Below are positions 23,858 through 31,441 of a stretch of 37,060 bases of DNA, one piece after another; position 1 is the first letter of the stretch; each line of letters starts with the position of its first letter. This DNA comes from Myxococcaceae bacterium. GTDB lineage: Bacteria > Myxococcota > Myxococcia > Myxococcales > Myxococcaceae. The translations under genes and the position numbers were made by a program. The notes under the pieces were generated by a model. That model was not told the origin of the DNA, did no database searches, and worked only from the letters and a program-made list of their open reading frames with translations. The stretch covers positions 1-37,060 of the forward strand of contig JAEUJQ010000086.1 in NCBI GenBank assembly GCA_016793095.1, in the 5' to 3' direction.

Positions 23858-25543
23858 TCAGAGCTCGGTGCGACCCGCCAGGTTGTTCCGCTCGGGCATG
23901 TCGAAGCCCTGCTCTTCGGTCTTCGTCGAGGACTTCTTCGCGGTGGCGCGCACGGGCGCGATCGGGGCGAGCTCGTCATCGTCGTTGACGGCCTTCACGG
24001 GCGTCGGCGCCCGAGGCGCCTGGGCAGGCACTGCGACCCGCTGCAGCTCGACCGCCTGGGTGGCCGCTTCGTGCTGCCGCAGGGCGAGGTGCACCGCGAC
24101 GGCCATCAACACCACGATGGCGGCGGCCATGGCGCCACCGACGACGTAGACCCACTTCGCAGGCCGCTGGAGCTGCGCGAGCTGCTCGGGCGTGAGCGTC
24201 ACGGCGCCGGCGTTCGCAAGCTCCGGCGACACCATGATGGAGTCGGTGAGCGGGACGGCCGTCGTCGAGAGAGGCGTCATGCGCGGCGCGGGGGGCACCA
24301 CGACGTCAGTGACCGCGCTCGAGGCCTGCGAGACCTGGGTCTTGTTCACCAGGTCCTGCATCTGCACCATCGGCATCTCGATGGTGGGCAGCTTCACCAC
24401 GTCGGTGGCGGCGACCTCGGGCACCTCCTGTGAGTCCGTGCGCGGGGGAGCCTGCACCGGCACGGAGACGGACTCGGAGGTGACGGCGGCAGGCGCGTCG
24501 GCCTTCTGCGCTTCCGCGACGGTCGGTACGTGGGCCGCGACGACGACCGTCTCAGACGGCGCCGCAGGCGTCTCGGGCTTCACCTCGGCCACCACAGCCG
24601 CGTCTGCGGCAGCGGACGCGCCGGGCTCGGTCGCCGTGTCGAGCGCGGGCTTCCTGGCCAGCGCCTCGGCCGCCGCCATCAGCTCGGGCGGCAGGCGCAC
24701 GGCCGGCATCTCGGGAACGGTCGGGAGCATCGCCGGAGCAGGGGGCTTCGCGAAGGCCGTCGCGACCTCACGCGCAGACGGGCGCTGCGACGGGTCGCTC
24801 GACACCATGCGCACCAGCATCGAGTGCCACGGATCGGGAATCGTCGAGGGCACCCGCGGCGTCCACTCGCCGGAGGCCACCAGGTGCACCACGCCCAGCG
24901 TCGTCTGCGCCGTCGGCAGCGGCGCCCCCGCGATCGCACACAACACCGTGCCCAGCGCGTACACGTCACCCGACATCGAGGCGCCCGAGCCCTTCGCGCG
25001 CTCCGGCGCGAGGTAGGCCGCCGTTCGCGGCAGGTTCTGCATCAGCCGGTTCTCGCCCCGGCGGTCCGTCATGCGGTTGGCAATGACGAGCGGCATGTCC
25101 CACAGGTACGCGCGGTCGGGCGGCACCAGCAGGACGGACTCCGTGGAGATCTCTCCGTGCACCACGCCCTGGTCGTGCACCGTGGCCAGCGCGTCGGACA
25201 GCTGCGACGCGATGCGGATGACGATGTCGATGTCGAGGCGGTCCTCGACGAGGGCCGACAGCACCTGGCCCTCGGGGAAGTCCATGGCGACGAAGGCCGA
25301 GGTGCCGACGGAGCCGGTCTGGTGAATGCGCGGCAGGGTGGGGTGGACCGGCAGCTTCTCGCACGCCTTGACGGCCGCATCGCCGTTGGCCTCGAGCGGC
25401 AGCCAGCGCACGGCCAATCGGCTTCCCGAGTCGAGGTGCTCGGCGCAGTCGAGACGGCCGATGCCGTCGCACCGCAGCGGCGCCCGAATCTTGATCTTTG
25501 GATCCAGCTCACCCATGTCCGGCCCCCGGAAATGCCGAGGCAT
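23858..25543 (-). CDS. membrane-anchored pseudokinase (Ser/Thr-kinase-like)
   Basis: A 561-residue protein. The ATG at 25543 has AAGGGGG about five bases upstream; an ATG at 25516 is an alternative. Residues 15-265 have a kinase fold with family landmarks intact: LRCDGIGRLDCAEHL (Gly-loop-like), VHDQGVVHG, LAPERAKG (APE), SGDVYALGTVLCAI and PSQRPSAREV. Catalytic residues are replaced: the beta-3 lysine is R46 in LAVRWL, the HRD aspartate is E131 in HGEIS, the loop Asn is S136, and DFG reads DMP at 149-151. Phosphotransfer is therefore unlikely, and the fold probably binds ATP weakly or acts as a scaffold. A long Ala/Pro/Val-rich linker (266-460) precedes one transmembrane helix (464-488) and a 70-residue extracytoplasmic tail. 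It is the last gene of the leftward cluster, 19 bp after the lipoprotein gene. Confidence 0.85.
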   Translation of the reverse strand: MPRHFRGPDMGELDPKIKIRAPLRCDGIGRLDCAEHLDSGSRLAVRWLPLEANGDAAVKACEKLPVHPTLPRIHQTGSVGTSAFVAMDFPEGQVLSALVEDRLDIDIVIRIASQLSDALATVHDQGVVHGEISTESVLLVPPDRAYLWDMPLVIANRMTDRRGENRLMQNLPRTAAYLAPERAKGSGASMSGDVYALGTVLCAIAGAPLPTAQTTLGVVHLVASGEWTPRVPSTIPDPWHSMLVRMVSSDPSQRPSAREVATAFAKPPAPAMLPTVPEMPAVRLPPELMAAAEALARKPALDTATEPGASAAADAAVVAEVKPETPAAPSETVVVAAHVPTVAEAQKADAPAAVTSESVSVPVQAPPRTDSQEVPEVAATDVVKLPTIEMPMVQMQDLVNKTQVSQASSAVTDVVVPPAPRMTPLSTTAVPLTDSIMVSPELANAGAVTLTPEQLAQLQRPAKWVYVVGGAMAAAIVVLMAVAVHLALRQHEAATQAVELQRVAVPAQAPRAPTPVKAVNDDDELAPIAPVRATAKKSSTKTEEQGFDMPERNNLAGRTEL

Positions 25544-25562
25544 ACAGCCCCCTTGTGCTCCG

Positions 25563-27899
25563 TCAGCGGCCTTCGACCAGCGCGCCGGCGGACGCACCCC
25601 ATACCACCCTCGCGCCGACCTGCACACCCCCCCCGGGGACGCCGGAAACGCCCGGAAGAACGACGGTCCACCCCATGCCGTCGTAACGCACCACGTCGAA
25701 TTGCGCGGTGTTGGACACTGAGGTCGCGAAGACGTCATTGGGAGCGCGGATGACGAGGTGATTGAGGCCTGCACGGGCGGGCAACAGGGTCCAGCTGGTC
25801 GCGTTCGGGTCGAGGCGGGCGAAGACGTTGTCTCCCGCGACCCAGAGGGCGCCATTCACGAGCTTGCAGGAGGTAAGCGCGCGGCCGGCCATCGGAAACG
25901 CGGGTGTGGCGGTCCACGCGCCTCCCGTTCGCCGGAGCACCGTCGAGTTGGCGCCGCAGACGACCGCCTGCCCGACGACGGGGCAGTCGGCGCCGAGCAG
26001 GTCGTTCACGGTGGTGACGCTGACGTCGCGGGTGGCGCTGGTCGCGCCGATGGAGAAGACGGCGCCGCCCGTGCCCACGGCCCACGCTTCGGTGTCGCTC
26101 GCCCGGCAGACGGCCTTGAAGGTCGTCGAGGGCGCGGTGGTGGTGAGGCGCGTGTGGCCTGTGAGCGACACCCGGCCGATGAGCCCGGCGTTGATGCCGT
26201 CCCTGCCCACCACGAGGATGTTCTGGCCGCCGTTGCGGCCCTCGGCGTCTTCGAGGTTGTACTGGGGGCTCACCGGTGGCCGGCGAAACTCGTACCCATC
26301 GCTGCCCTGACGCTGCACCGCCAGCTCGCCCGTCGTCGAGAGCAGCGCAAGCTCGTTGTTGAAGCTGGTGACGGCCGCGAAGTCGAGGCCGAGGTCGAGC
26401 GCCTCGGTGCGGTCCGTCGGGCTGGCGCGCCGGGCGAAGACGTTGTTCACGTTTCGAACGCGGTTGACCTCGGCGACCACGACGCCGCCCCCGCCCTCCG
26501 AGGGAGAGAGGTGCTCCTCACCGAAGAACGTGTCGAGCTGGGCGCTGACGGTGGGCGAGGGACCCGCGCCGGTGAGCCGGTAGAGCCGGCCAGCGCCGAG
26601 GGTGGAGTTCGTCAGCACCCAGACCGCTCTGGTGCCCCCGTCGGGCGGACTGCCGGTGATGCCGACGATGCCGTCACCGACGGGGAGCGAGAGGCCGCTC
26701 GCGAGGAAGTTGCCCGTGGTGGTGTGCCGGAGCGAGGTGTTGTCATCGAAGCCGCATAGCGCGTCCTGCCCTCCCGCCATCGGCACGTCCACCCAGGGGC
26801 CCACGCTGATGCAGCTGCGCGAGTTGGTGGAGTCGGTGTCTACGAACCACGACGTCGACGACGCCGCGTTGCGGTAGCCCACGCACGAACGGCGCTGGCC
26901 GGAGCCGTTGGTGCACAGCCCTGCGATGCGCTCGCGCTGCGTCTCATCGACCCACACGCTCGCCATCGCGAAGTTCGACGCGCTCGTCGTGGGCAGGGCG
27001 CCGGTCGCCCAGGCGAGGCCGTTCCACTTCGCCCAGTTGCCAGCGGTGTCGGCCACCAGCACCGCCGAGTCGTTGGCGCCGTCCACGCCGATGAGGTTGG
27101 CCGTCGAGGCGAGCGCCGGCACCGGCGTGCTGAGGAACGTGCCCGCCTGACGGTCCCAGCGCCAGACGGTGCGGCTCTCGCCGACGACCCACGCGAGGTT
27201 CGGGGAGGTGAAGTTCACCGCGCGCAGCGTGAGCCCCGTGGCGGGCGCGTTCACCGTCGTCCAGCGCGCGCCGTTCCAGTGGCTCACCTGGCTGCGGTCA
27301 CCCACGGCGAGCACGCTGACGCCCGCGTCACCAGGCGCGACGTCGATGGCGTTGATGGCGAAGCGCAGCCGCGGGCCCACCTGCGTCACCGTGAGCGGGC
27401 AGGTGCCCGAGACGCACGCGCCGGGCGCGCAATCGAGGTCGAAGCTGGTGAAGACGCACTGGCCCGTGGACGGCTCGCAGCGCCCCGGGCCGGTGAAGGA
27501 GCGCGCGATCGAGCCCATGCACGTCGCCGGTGGCGCGACGGCGCAGGACACCTGTGCGCAGGCGTCACCGCCGCCCGTTCCTCCGCCGCCGGTCGCGCCG
27601 CCTCCGGTCCCTCCGCCGCCCGTCCCTCCACCGCCGGCCCCTCCACCGCCGGTCGCGCCGCCGCCCGTCCCTCCGCCGCCGCCCATCGGCTCTCCGCCCG
27701 CGCCGCCGCCGGTGACGAAGCCCCCTCCAGGGCCACCTCCGCCACCAGCGCTGCCACCGAGGCGGCAGGCGAAGTTGACGCACGCGTAGCCCGCCGGACA
27801 CGGGTCGAGCTCGTTGCAGCGATGGCCTTCGGGATCGACCTGCACGTTGGTGTTGCAGGCGCTCGAGGCGACGAGCACCGCGAAGACGAGGCGCCTCAT
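25563..27899 (-). CDS. large lipoprotein with Gly-rich linker and beta-propeller-like body
   Basis: A 778-residue exported protein. MRRLVFAVLVASSAC is a signal peptide with lipobox Cys15. A small Cys module (HRCNELDPCPAGYACVNFAC) is followed by a Gly-rich linker (about residues 48-113) made of GGGGT/GGGAT pentapeptides and then a second Cys block (CAQVSCAVAPPATC). From about 165 onward, strand repeats such as VSVLAVGDRSQVSHWNGARW, NLAWVVGESRTVWRWD, DTEAWAVGTGGAVFSIG and GALWVAGDNVFARLD match YCF48/propeller-type blades. A surface role is likely; no enzyme motif was seen. Its ATG overlaps the stop of the upstream TPR/PEGA-like gene by 4 bp, so translation is coupled. The 15-bp DNA repeat in the linker may change length by slippage. 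Confidence 0.85.
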   Translation of the reverse strand: MRRLVFAVLVASSACNTNVQVDPEGHRCNELDPCPAGYACVNFACRLGGSAGGGGGPGGGFVTGGGAGGEPMGGGGGTGGGATGGGGAGGGGTGGGGTGGGATGGGGTGGGDACAQVSCAVAPPATCMGSIARSFTGPGRCEPSTGQCVFTSFDLDCAPGACVSGTCPLTVTQVGPRLRFAINAIDVAPGDAGVSVLAVGDRSQVSHWNGARWTTVNAPATGLTLRAVNFTSPNLAWVVGESRTVWRWDRQAGTFLSTPVPALASTANLIGVDGANDSAVLVADTAGNWAKWNGLAWATGALPTTSASNFAMASVWVDETQRERIAGLCTNGSGQRRSCVGYRNAASSTSWFVDTDSTNSRSCISVGPWVDVPMAGGQDALCGFDDNTSLRHTTTGNFLASGLSLPVGDGIVGITGSPPDGGTRAVWVLTNSTLGAGRLYRLTGAGPSPTVSAQLDTFFGEEHLSPSEGGGGVVVAEVNRVRNVNNVFARRASPTDRTEALDLGLDFAAVTSFNNELALLSTTGELAVQRQGSDGYEFRRPPVSPQYNLEDAEGRNGGQNILVVGRDGINAGLIGRVSLTGHTRLTTTAPSTTFKAVCRASDTEAWAVGTGGAVFSIGATSATRDVSVTTVNDLLGADCPVVGQAVVCGANSTVLRRTGGAWTATPAFPMAGRALTSCKLVNGALWVAGDNVFARLDPNATSWTLLPARAGLNHLVIRAPNDVFATSVSNTAQFDVVRYDGMGWTVVLPGVSGVPGGGVQVGARVVWGASAGALVEGR
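27567..27681. repeat. 15-bp minisatellite encoding the Gly-rich linker
   Basis: About seven imperfect 15-bp units, read on the minus strand as GGGGT, GGGAT or GGGGA pentapeptides, within the lipoprotein gene at 25563-27899. The unit preserves frame, so copy-number change alters only linker length. Confidence 0.75.
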
Positions 27900-28792
27900 C
27901 GCTCGTCCCCCGACTTCCGTCCCGGCTCGGGCATCGAGAGGAAGAACAGGACGCCACCGGTCGCAGCGGTGAGGCCGCCTGCAACGAAGAGCACGTTCGC
28001 CGCCGTCGCCTTCGCGTTCGAGTCCGCCGCCGACTGCCGGGCCTCCCGGACCGTGAGGGCGAGGTCCTGCGCGCGGGCCGCGTCACCGTTCGCGAGCACG
28101 CCCGAGACGAGGCCGCCAGCGAGCGCCGCCGCGCCGAGCCCCAGCGCGACATACGAGGCGATGCGCAGGCCGGACGGGGAGGCAGGCGTGGGCCCCGGTC
28201 GTTCGACCTTCAGGGCGGCGTCCGCCACCGGCTCCCCGGCGGCCACGAGCGGAGGCGGCACCGGCTCGAACCAGAGGCTGGTGATGCGCCCCAGGCGCAC
28301 CTGCACCTTGAGGGTCTTCTTCTCGCTCCTGAAGGTGCCCTCGAGCGTGTACTCGCCGGGCGCGAGGAAGAGCGCGGCGGGCGGCGCAGGGAAGTGACGG
28401 CCCGCGATGGTGAGGCTCGACGCGCCGGGCGCGTAGATCTCGACGAAGGACAGCCCCTCCTCCTCCTCGTTGGCGAGCGTGCGGTTGAGCCGCTGCGAGA
28501 TGTCGGCGCCGTCGGACGCGTCGGGCGCGCGCGCGAGGTAGAGGCGGTCGTACAGCGTGGTGAAGGCGGCGTCGCCGAGCTTCTCGAAGCTGCGCGCGAG
28601 GTCGAACGCCACCTCGGGGGTCACCTTGAGGCGGTCGGCTTCCTTGAAGAGGGAGATGGCCGCGCCGTAGTCGCCCCTGCCGTACATCGCCTCGGCGCGC
28701 TCGAAGTGGACGTCGAAGCGGCGCGCCTCGTCCTCCCCTGGCATGGGCAGGGCTGAAATGACCGCCACGCTGGCCAGGAGGGCGTTCACCAC
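27896..28792 (-). CDS. TPR/PEGA-like protein with two C-terminal TM helices
   Basis: A 298-residue protein with a short N-terminal signal (MVNALLASVAVISA). Residues 25-90 form TPR-like helices (FERAEAMYGRGDYGAAISLFKEADRL region, quoted as AEAMYGRGDYGAAISLFKEA; then PEVAFDLARSFEKLGD). Residues 113-178 match a PEGA-type beta domain (SSLTIAGRHFPAPPAALFLAPGEYTL as SSLTIAGRHF and LFLAPGEYTLEGTF). Two transmembrane helices (about 211-233 and 264-286) flank a helical segment rich in Ala and Arg. The two-TM end recalls the protein at 7702-8490. It precedes, and is coupled by a 4-bp overlap to, the Gly-linker lipoprotein, and follows the pseudokinase-MshEN gene by 89 bp. An envelope scaffold role is inferred. 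Confidence 0.8.
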   Translation of the reverse strand: MVNALLASVAVISALPMPGEDEARRFDVHFERAEAMYGRGDYGAAISLFKEADRLKVTPEVAFDLARSFEKLGDAAFTTLYDRLYLARAPDASDGADISQRLNRTLANEEEEGLSFVEIYAPGASSLTIAGRHFPAPPAALFLAPGEYTLEGTFRSEKKTLKVQVRLGRITSLWFEPVPPPLVAAGEPVADAALKVERPGPTPASPSGLRIASYVALGLGAAALAGGLVSGVLANGDAARAQDLALTVREARQSAADSNAKATAANVLFVAGGLTAATGGVLFFLSMPEPGRKSGDER

Positions 28793-28881
28793 GGGCGGGG
28801 CGCGTTACACCAGCCGTTGGCCGCCGCACAACTGCCGTGGTGCGAACGCATCATCGGTGCGACGCGCGCGGGGCCTCACAG

Positions 28882-31284
28882 TCAGCGGGACAAGACGGCT
28901 TCCACCGCGGCGATGGCCGCCGGCGGGTACGCGGGGCGCAGCGCGTCGATGACGCTCTTGACCTTCGCCAGCTTCGTCGGGACCGCGCCGTGGTGGGTGG
29001 CGATGGCGAAGGTGAGGCCCAGCACGATGGCGCGTGGATCGACGGCCGAGGTCTCCTCCCCGTCGAGCAGCGGTCGAAGCAGCGGCTCGAAGTCCTTCCA
29101 GTGGGTGCCGAGCACGCCCATGACGGCGGGCAGCGAGGGCGTCTCCCAGGCGCGTTTCCCTTCCAGCAGGGCGGCGATGACGATGGCCTTCGCGCACAGG
29201 CGCACCTGCTCGAGGGGAACACCGGTCGCGCCGCTCTGCTTCGCCACCGTGCGCACGAAGCCCAGCAGCTGGGCGCCCTCGGGCCCGCGCTCCGGCACGA
29301 GGGTCAGGAGGGCGTCGAGCAGCCGGGACAGCACCTCCAGCAGGTTCGGCAGGGACGTCGGCGCACCGGGCGCGCTCACCACCGGCGCGACGGGCGGACT
29401 CGCAGCGGGTGGAGCCGCGGGCAGGGGCCGCGACATCGGCGGAGAGCTCATCGGTGCGCGCGCGGCGGTCGGCGCGCTGGGGAGCGGCGGCAGCGGCGGA
29501 AACTCGGGGAACGGGGGGAGGGCAGCCGGGGCCGTGGCCGGCACGGGTGAAGGGGCTGCGTACGTTCCCAGGCCTGGCGGCGGCGGCAGGCTCAGGTCGT
29601 CGAGCGGGGCCAGCCCGAAGCTCTGCAGGTCGATGGCGTTGGGCGTGGGCGGCGGGGCGGAGGGCCCGGCCTCGAGCGCCTGCAGCGGCTTCGGCTTCGG
29701 CCTCGCCCAGTCGGGCAGCTCCGTCTTCCCGTCGTAGACGCGCGCGAGCCCCTCGGTGATGGTGCGCTCGGTCGCGCGCACGGCGGTGACCGAACGGACC
29801 TTCGCGCGCACCTTCACGGTGTCGAGCACGTCGAGGCGCCCGGGGTCGAAGATGGCCACCGTGAGGCCGCCTGCCTCGACCTTGAGGGGCACCACCTGCC
29901 ACTCCTCTGCCGCGTCGCGGGGCAGCATCGTCGCGTTGGCAGGCCCGAGCTTCGCCTCGAGCAGCTGCGGCCCGGTGAGGAAGCGCTGCTTCAGCAGCTC
30001 GGCCACCACGGGCAGCCCTTCGTCCTCGTCGAGGTAGCCCAGCGAGCACAACGAAGAGAAGAGCGTCGCGCCGAAGGACTGCGACTGCTGGAGGGCAGCG
30101 TCGGCCTGCTCGACGGTGAGGCGCTGGCGCTCGAGCAGCGTCTGGCCGAGGGTCCAGTCGCGCGGGTTGCCGTCCTCCCGGGCGTGGCGGCTGCTCCACT
30201 CGGCGGCGACGGCGCGGGCGGCGACCTCGGCCTCCTTCGCGCGGACCTGCGCCATCTCGTCCGTCGAGACGCGCTTCGTGCTCACCTTCGCGAGGCGCAC
30301 CGAGCCGTCGGCGTTCGTGGAGCCGACCTGCGGAACCGGCGGCGAGGCGGTCGGTGAGGGCAGCGACAGCGGCGTGAGGACGAGCGGCTCACCTCCGTCG
30401 AGCGACTTGAGGAGCGGCGCGCGCCCCTTGAAGAGCCGCCCCAGCGCGGCCGCGGTCGTCGCCTTCGGGTCCGCCGCCCCGGCTGCCTGGAGGGTGGCGC
30501 GCAGGGCGCTCTCCACGTCCACCAGGGTCGGGCGCGCGGTCGGGTCCTTCGCCAACATCGCCGCGACCAGGCCGCCCACCGGAGGAGGGAGGGTGGGGAA
30601 GTGCTGCGCCGTCAGGCCCGGGTACTTCTCGAGCCGCCCCTTCACCTCGGCGTGGGAGCCGCCGGCGAAGAGGGTTCGGCCCATGAGGGCCTCGAGCAGG
30701 ACGAGCCCCAGGCGGAACACGTCGGTGGCGGGGCCGGGGCCGGTGGAGAGCTCCTCCGGCGCCAGCGCGAAGGACTCGGCGCGCGCGGGGCCCAGGGAGG
30801 GGTCGGGCTGGTGCGCGACCGCGACGCCGACGAGCCCCAGCTTCACTTCGCCATCGACGCCGACGATGAGGTTCGCGGCGCAGACGTCGCCGTGGGGCAG
30901 CGGGGGCAGGAGCTTCGCGAGCGAGCCCAGGCCCCAGGCGGCCTGCAGGGTCACCGCGAGGGCTTCGGCCACCGACAGGGGCGCCTTCTGCGTGAGCGCA
31001 GCGCTCATCAACAGGCGCAGCGGCTCGCCTTCGACGAACTCCTCCACCACCCAGCTCTGGCCGCCGGTCTCCCCGACCTCGACGAGCGGAATGACGCCAG
31101 GGCTGGTGAGCCCCTGCCACCCGCGGAGGAATGGCGCGAAGCGGGGCACGAAGTCGGCGGCGCGGGCCCAGGGCTCCTTGCGTGCGTGCGCGACGATGGG
31201 CCTGCCGGTGACGGTGGTGCCCGCCCAGGCGTCGGTCAGCTGTGAGGTCGCCGGCAAGCGGCGCGCGAGGCGGAAGGAGCCCAT
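28882..31284 (-). CDS. pseudokinase fused to a GspE-N/MshEN-like domain
   Basis: An 800-residue cytoplasmic protein starting at the ATG at 31284. Residues 5-265 have a kinase fold: LPHGDVCAANLIV (129-141) keeps catalytic-loop D133 and N138, with LAPEELS (174-180) and DVFRLGLVLLEALMG (188-202). The beta-3 lysine is lost (VAHAR at 31-35) and the DFG aspartate is L151 in VKLGLVG, so it is probably inactive. Residues about 376-518 match the T2SS GspE N-terminal/MshEN fold (WTLGQTLLERQRLT, LFSSLCSLGYLDED, LPRDAAEEWQVVPLKVE, LTVAIFDPGRLDVLD). Some MshEN domains bind cyclic di-GMP, but the consensus is only partly kept. A Pro-rich linker (about 530-660) precedes a C-terminal helical domain. No Shine-Dalgarno is visible; a palindrome lies 10 bases upstream of the ATG. 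Confidence 0.82.
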   Translation of the reverse strand: MGSFRLARRLPATSQLTDAWAGTTVTGRPIVAHARKEPWARAADFVPRFAPFLRGWQGLTSPGVIPLVEVGETGGQSWVVEEFVEGEPLRLLMSAALTQKAPLSVAEALAVTLQAAWGLGSLAKLLPPLPHGDVCAANLIVGVDGEVKLGLVGVAVAHQPDPSLGPARAESFALAPEELSTGPGPATDVFRLGLVLLEALMGRTLFAGGSHAEVKGRLEKYPGLTAQHFPTLPPPVGGLVAAMLAKDPTARPTLVDVESALRATLQAAGAADPKATTAAALGRLFKGRAPLLKSLDGGEPLVLTPLSLPSPTASPPVPQVGSTNADGSVRLAKVSTKRVSTDEMAQVRAKEAEVAARAVAAEWSSRHAREDGNPRDWTLGQTLLERQRLTVEQADAALQQSQSFGATLFSSLCSLGYLDEDEGLPVVAELLKQRFLTGPQLLEAKLGPANATMLPRDAAEEWQVVPLKVEAGGLTVAIFDPGRLDVLDTVKVRAKVRSVTAVRATERTITEGLARVYDGKTELPDWARPKPKPLQALEAGPSAPPPTPNAIDLQSFGLAPLDDLSLPPPPGLGTYAAPSPVPATAPAALPPFPEFPPLPPLPSAPTAARAPMSSPPMSRPLPAAPPAASPPVAPVVSAPGAPTSLPNLLEVLSRLLDALLTLVPERGPEGAQLLGFVRTVAKQSGATGVPLEQVRLCAKAIVIAALLEGKRAWETPSLPAVMGVLGTHWKDFEPLLRPLLDGEETSAVDPRAIVLGLTFAIATHHGAVPTKLAKVKSVIDALRPAYPPAAIAAVEAVLSR

Positions 31285-31293
31285 TGCAGATGT

Positions 31294-31309
31294 GGTGGAA
31301 TTTTCCACC
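31294..31309 (-). promoter_or_regulatory. palindrome just upstream of the pseudokinase-MshEN start
   Basis: GGTGGAA (31294-31300) and TTCCACC (31303-31309) form a perfect 7-bp inverted repeat with a 2-base spacer, ending 10 bases before the ATG at 31284. It is notably AT-richer than its surroundings. It could be an operator near the transcription start or an RNA hairpin covering the ribosome-binding region. Confidence 0.4.
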
Positions 31310-31350
31310 CGATGCGTAGCAGGCCCCCCAGCGCTGCGTGAAGCAGTTTG

Positions 31351-31390
31351 CCCCACCTGCGCTGGCGGACGCCAGTCGGCGCAGGTGGGG
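31351..31390 (-). terminator. strong inverted repeat between the two minus-strand genes
   Basis: CCCCACCTGCGC (31351-31362) and GCGCAGGTGGGG (31379-31390) are perfect 12-bp arms; inside them CTGGCG and CGCCAG form a second small palindrome. It lies 52 bases beyond the stop of the Cys-repeat lipoprotein gene and before the pseudokinase gene start. It is the most stable-looking hairpin in the window and probably terminates the lipoprotein transcript, although the downstream U tract is missing. Confidence 0.55.
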
Positions 31391-31441
31391 CGGTGGCGTA
31401 CGGCTCCGGGCGCGTGGAGGGTGCGCCGGGGTGGGCGAGGG

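Noticed and set aside
23858..25543. Annotation as an active Ser/Thr protein kinase.
   Set aside because: The beta-3 Lys, HRD Asp, loop Asn and DFG Gly are all replaced, so an active kinase call is not supported.
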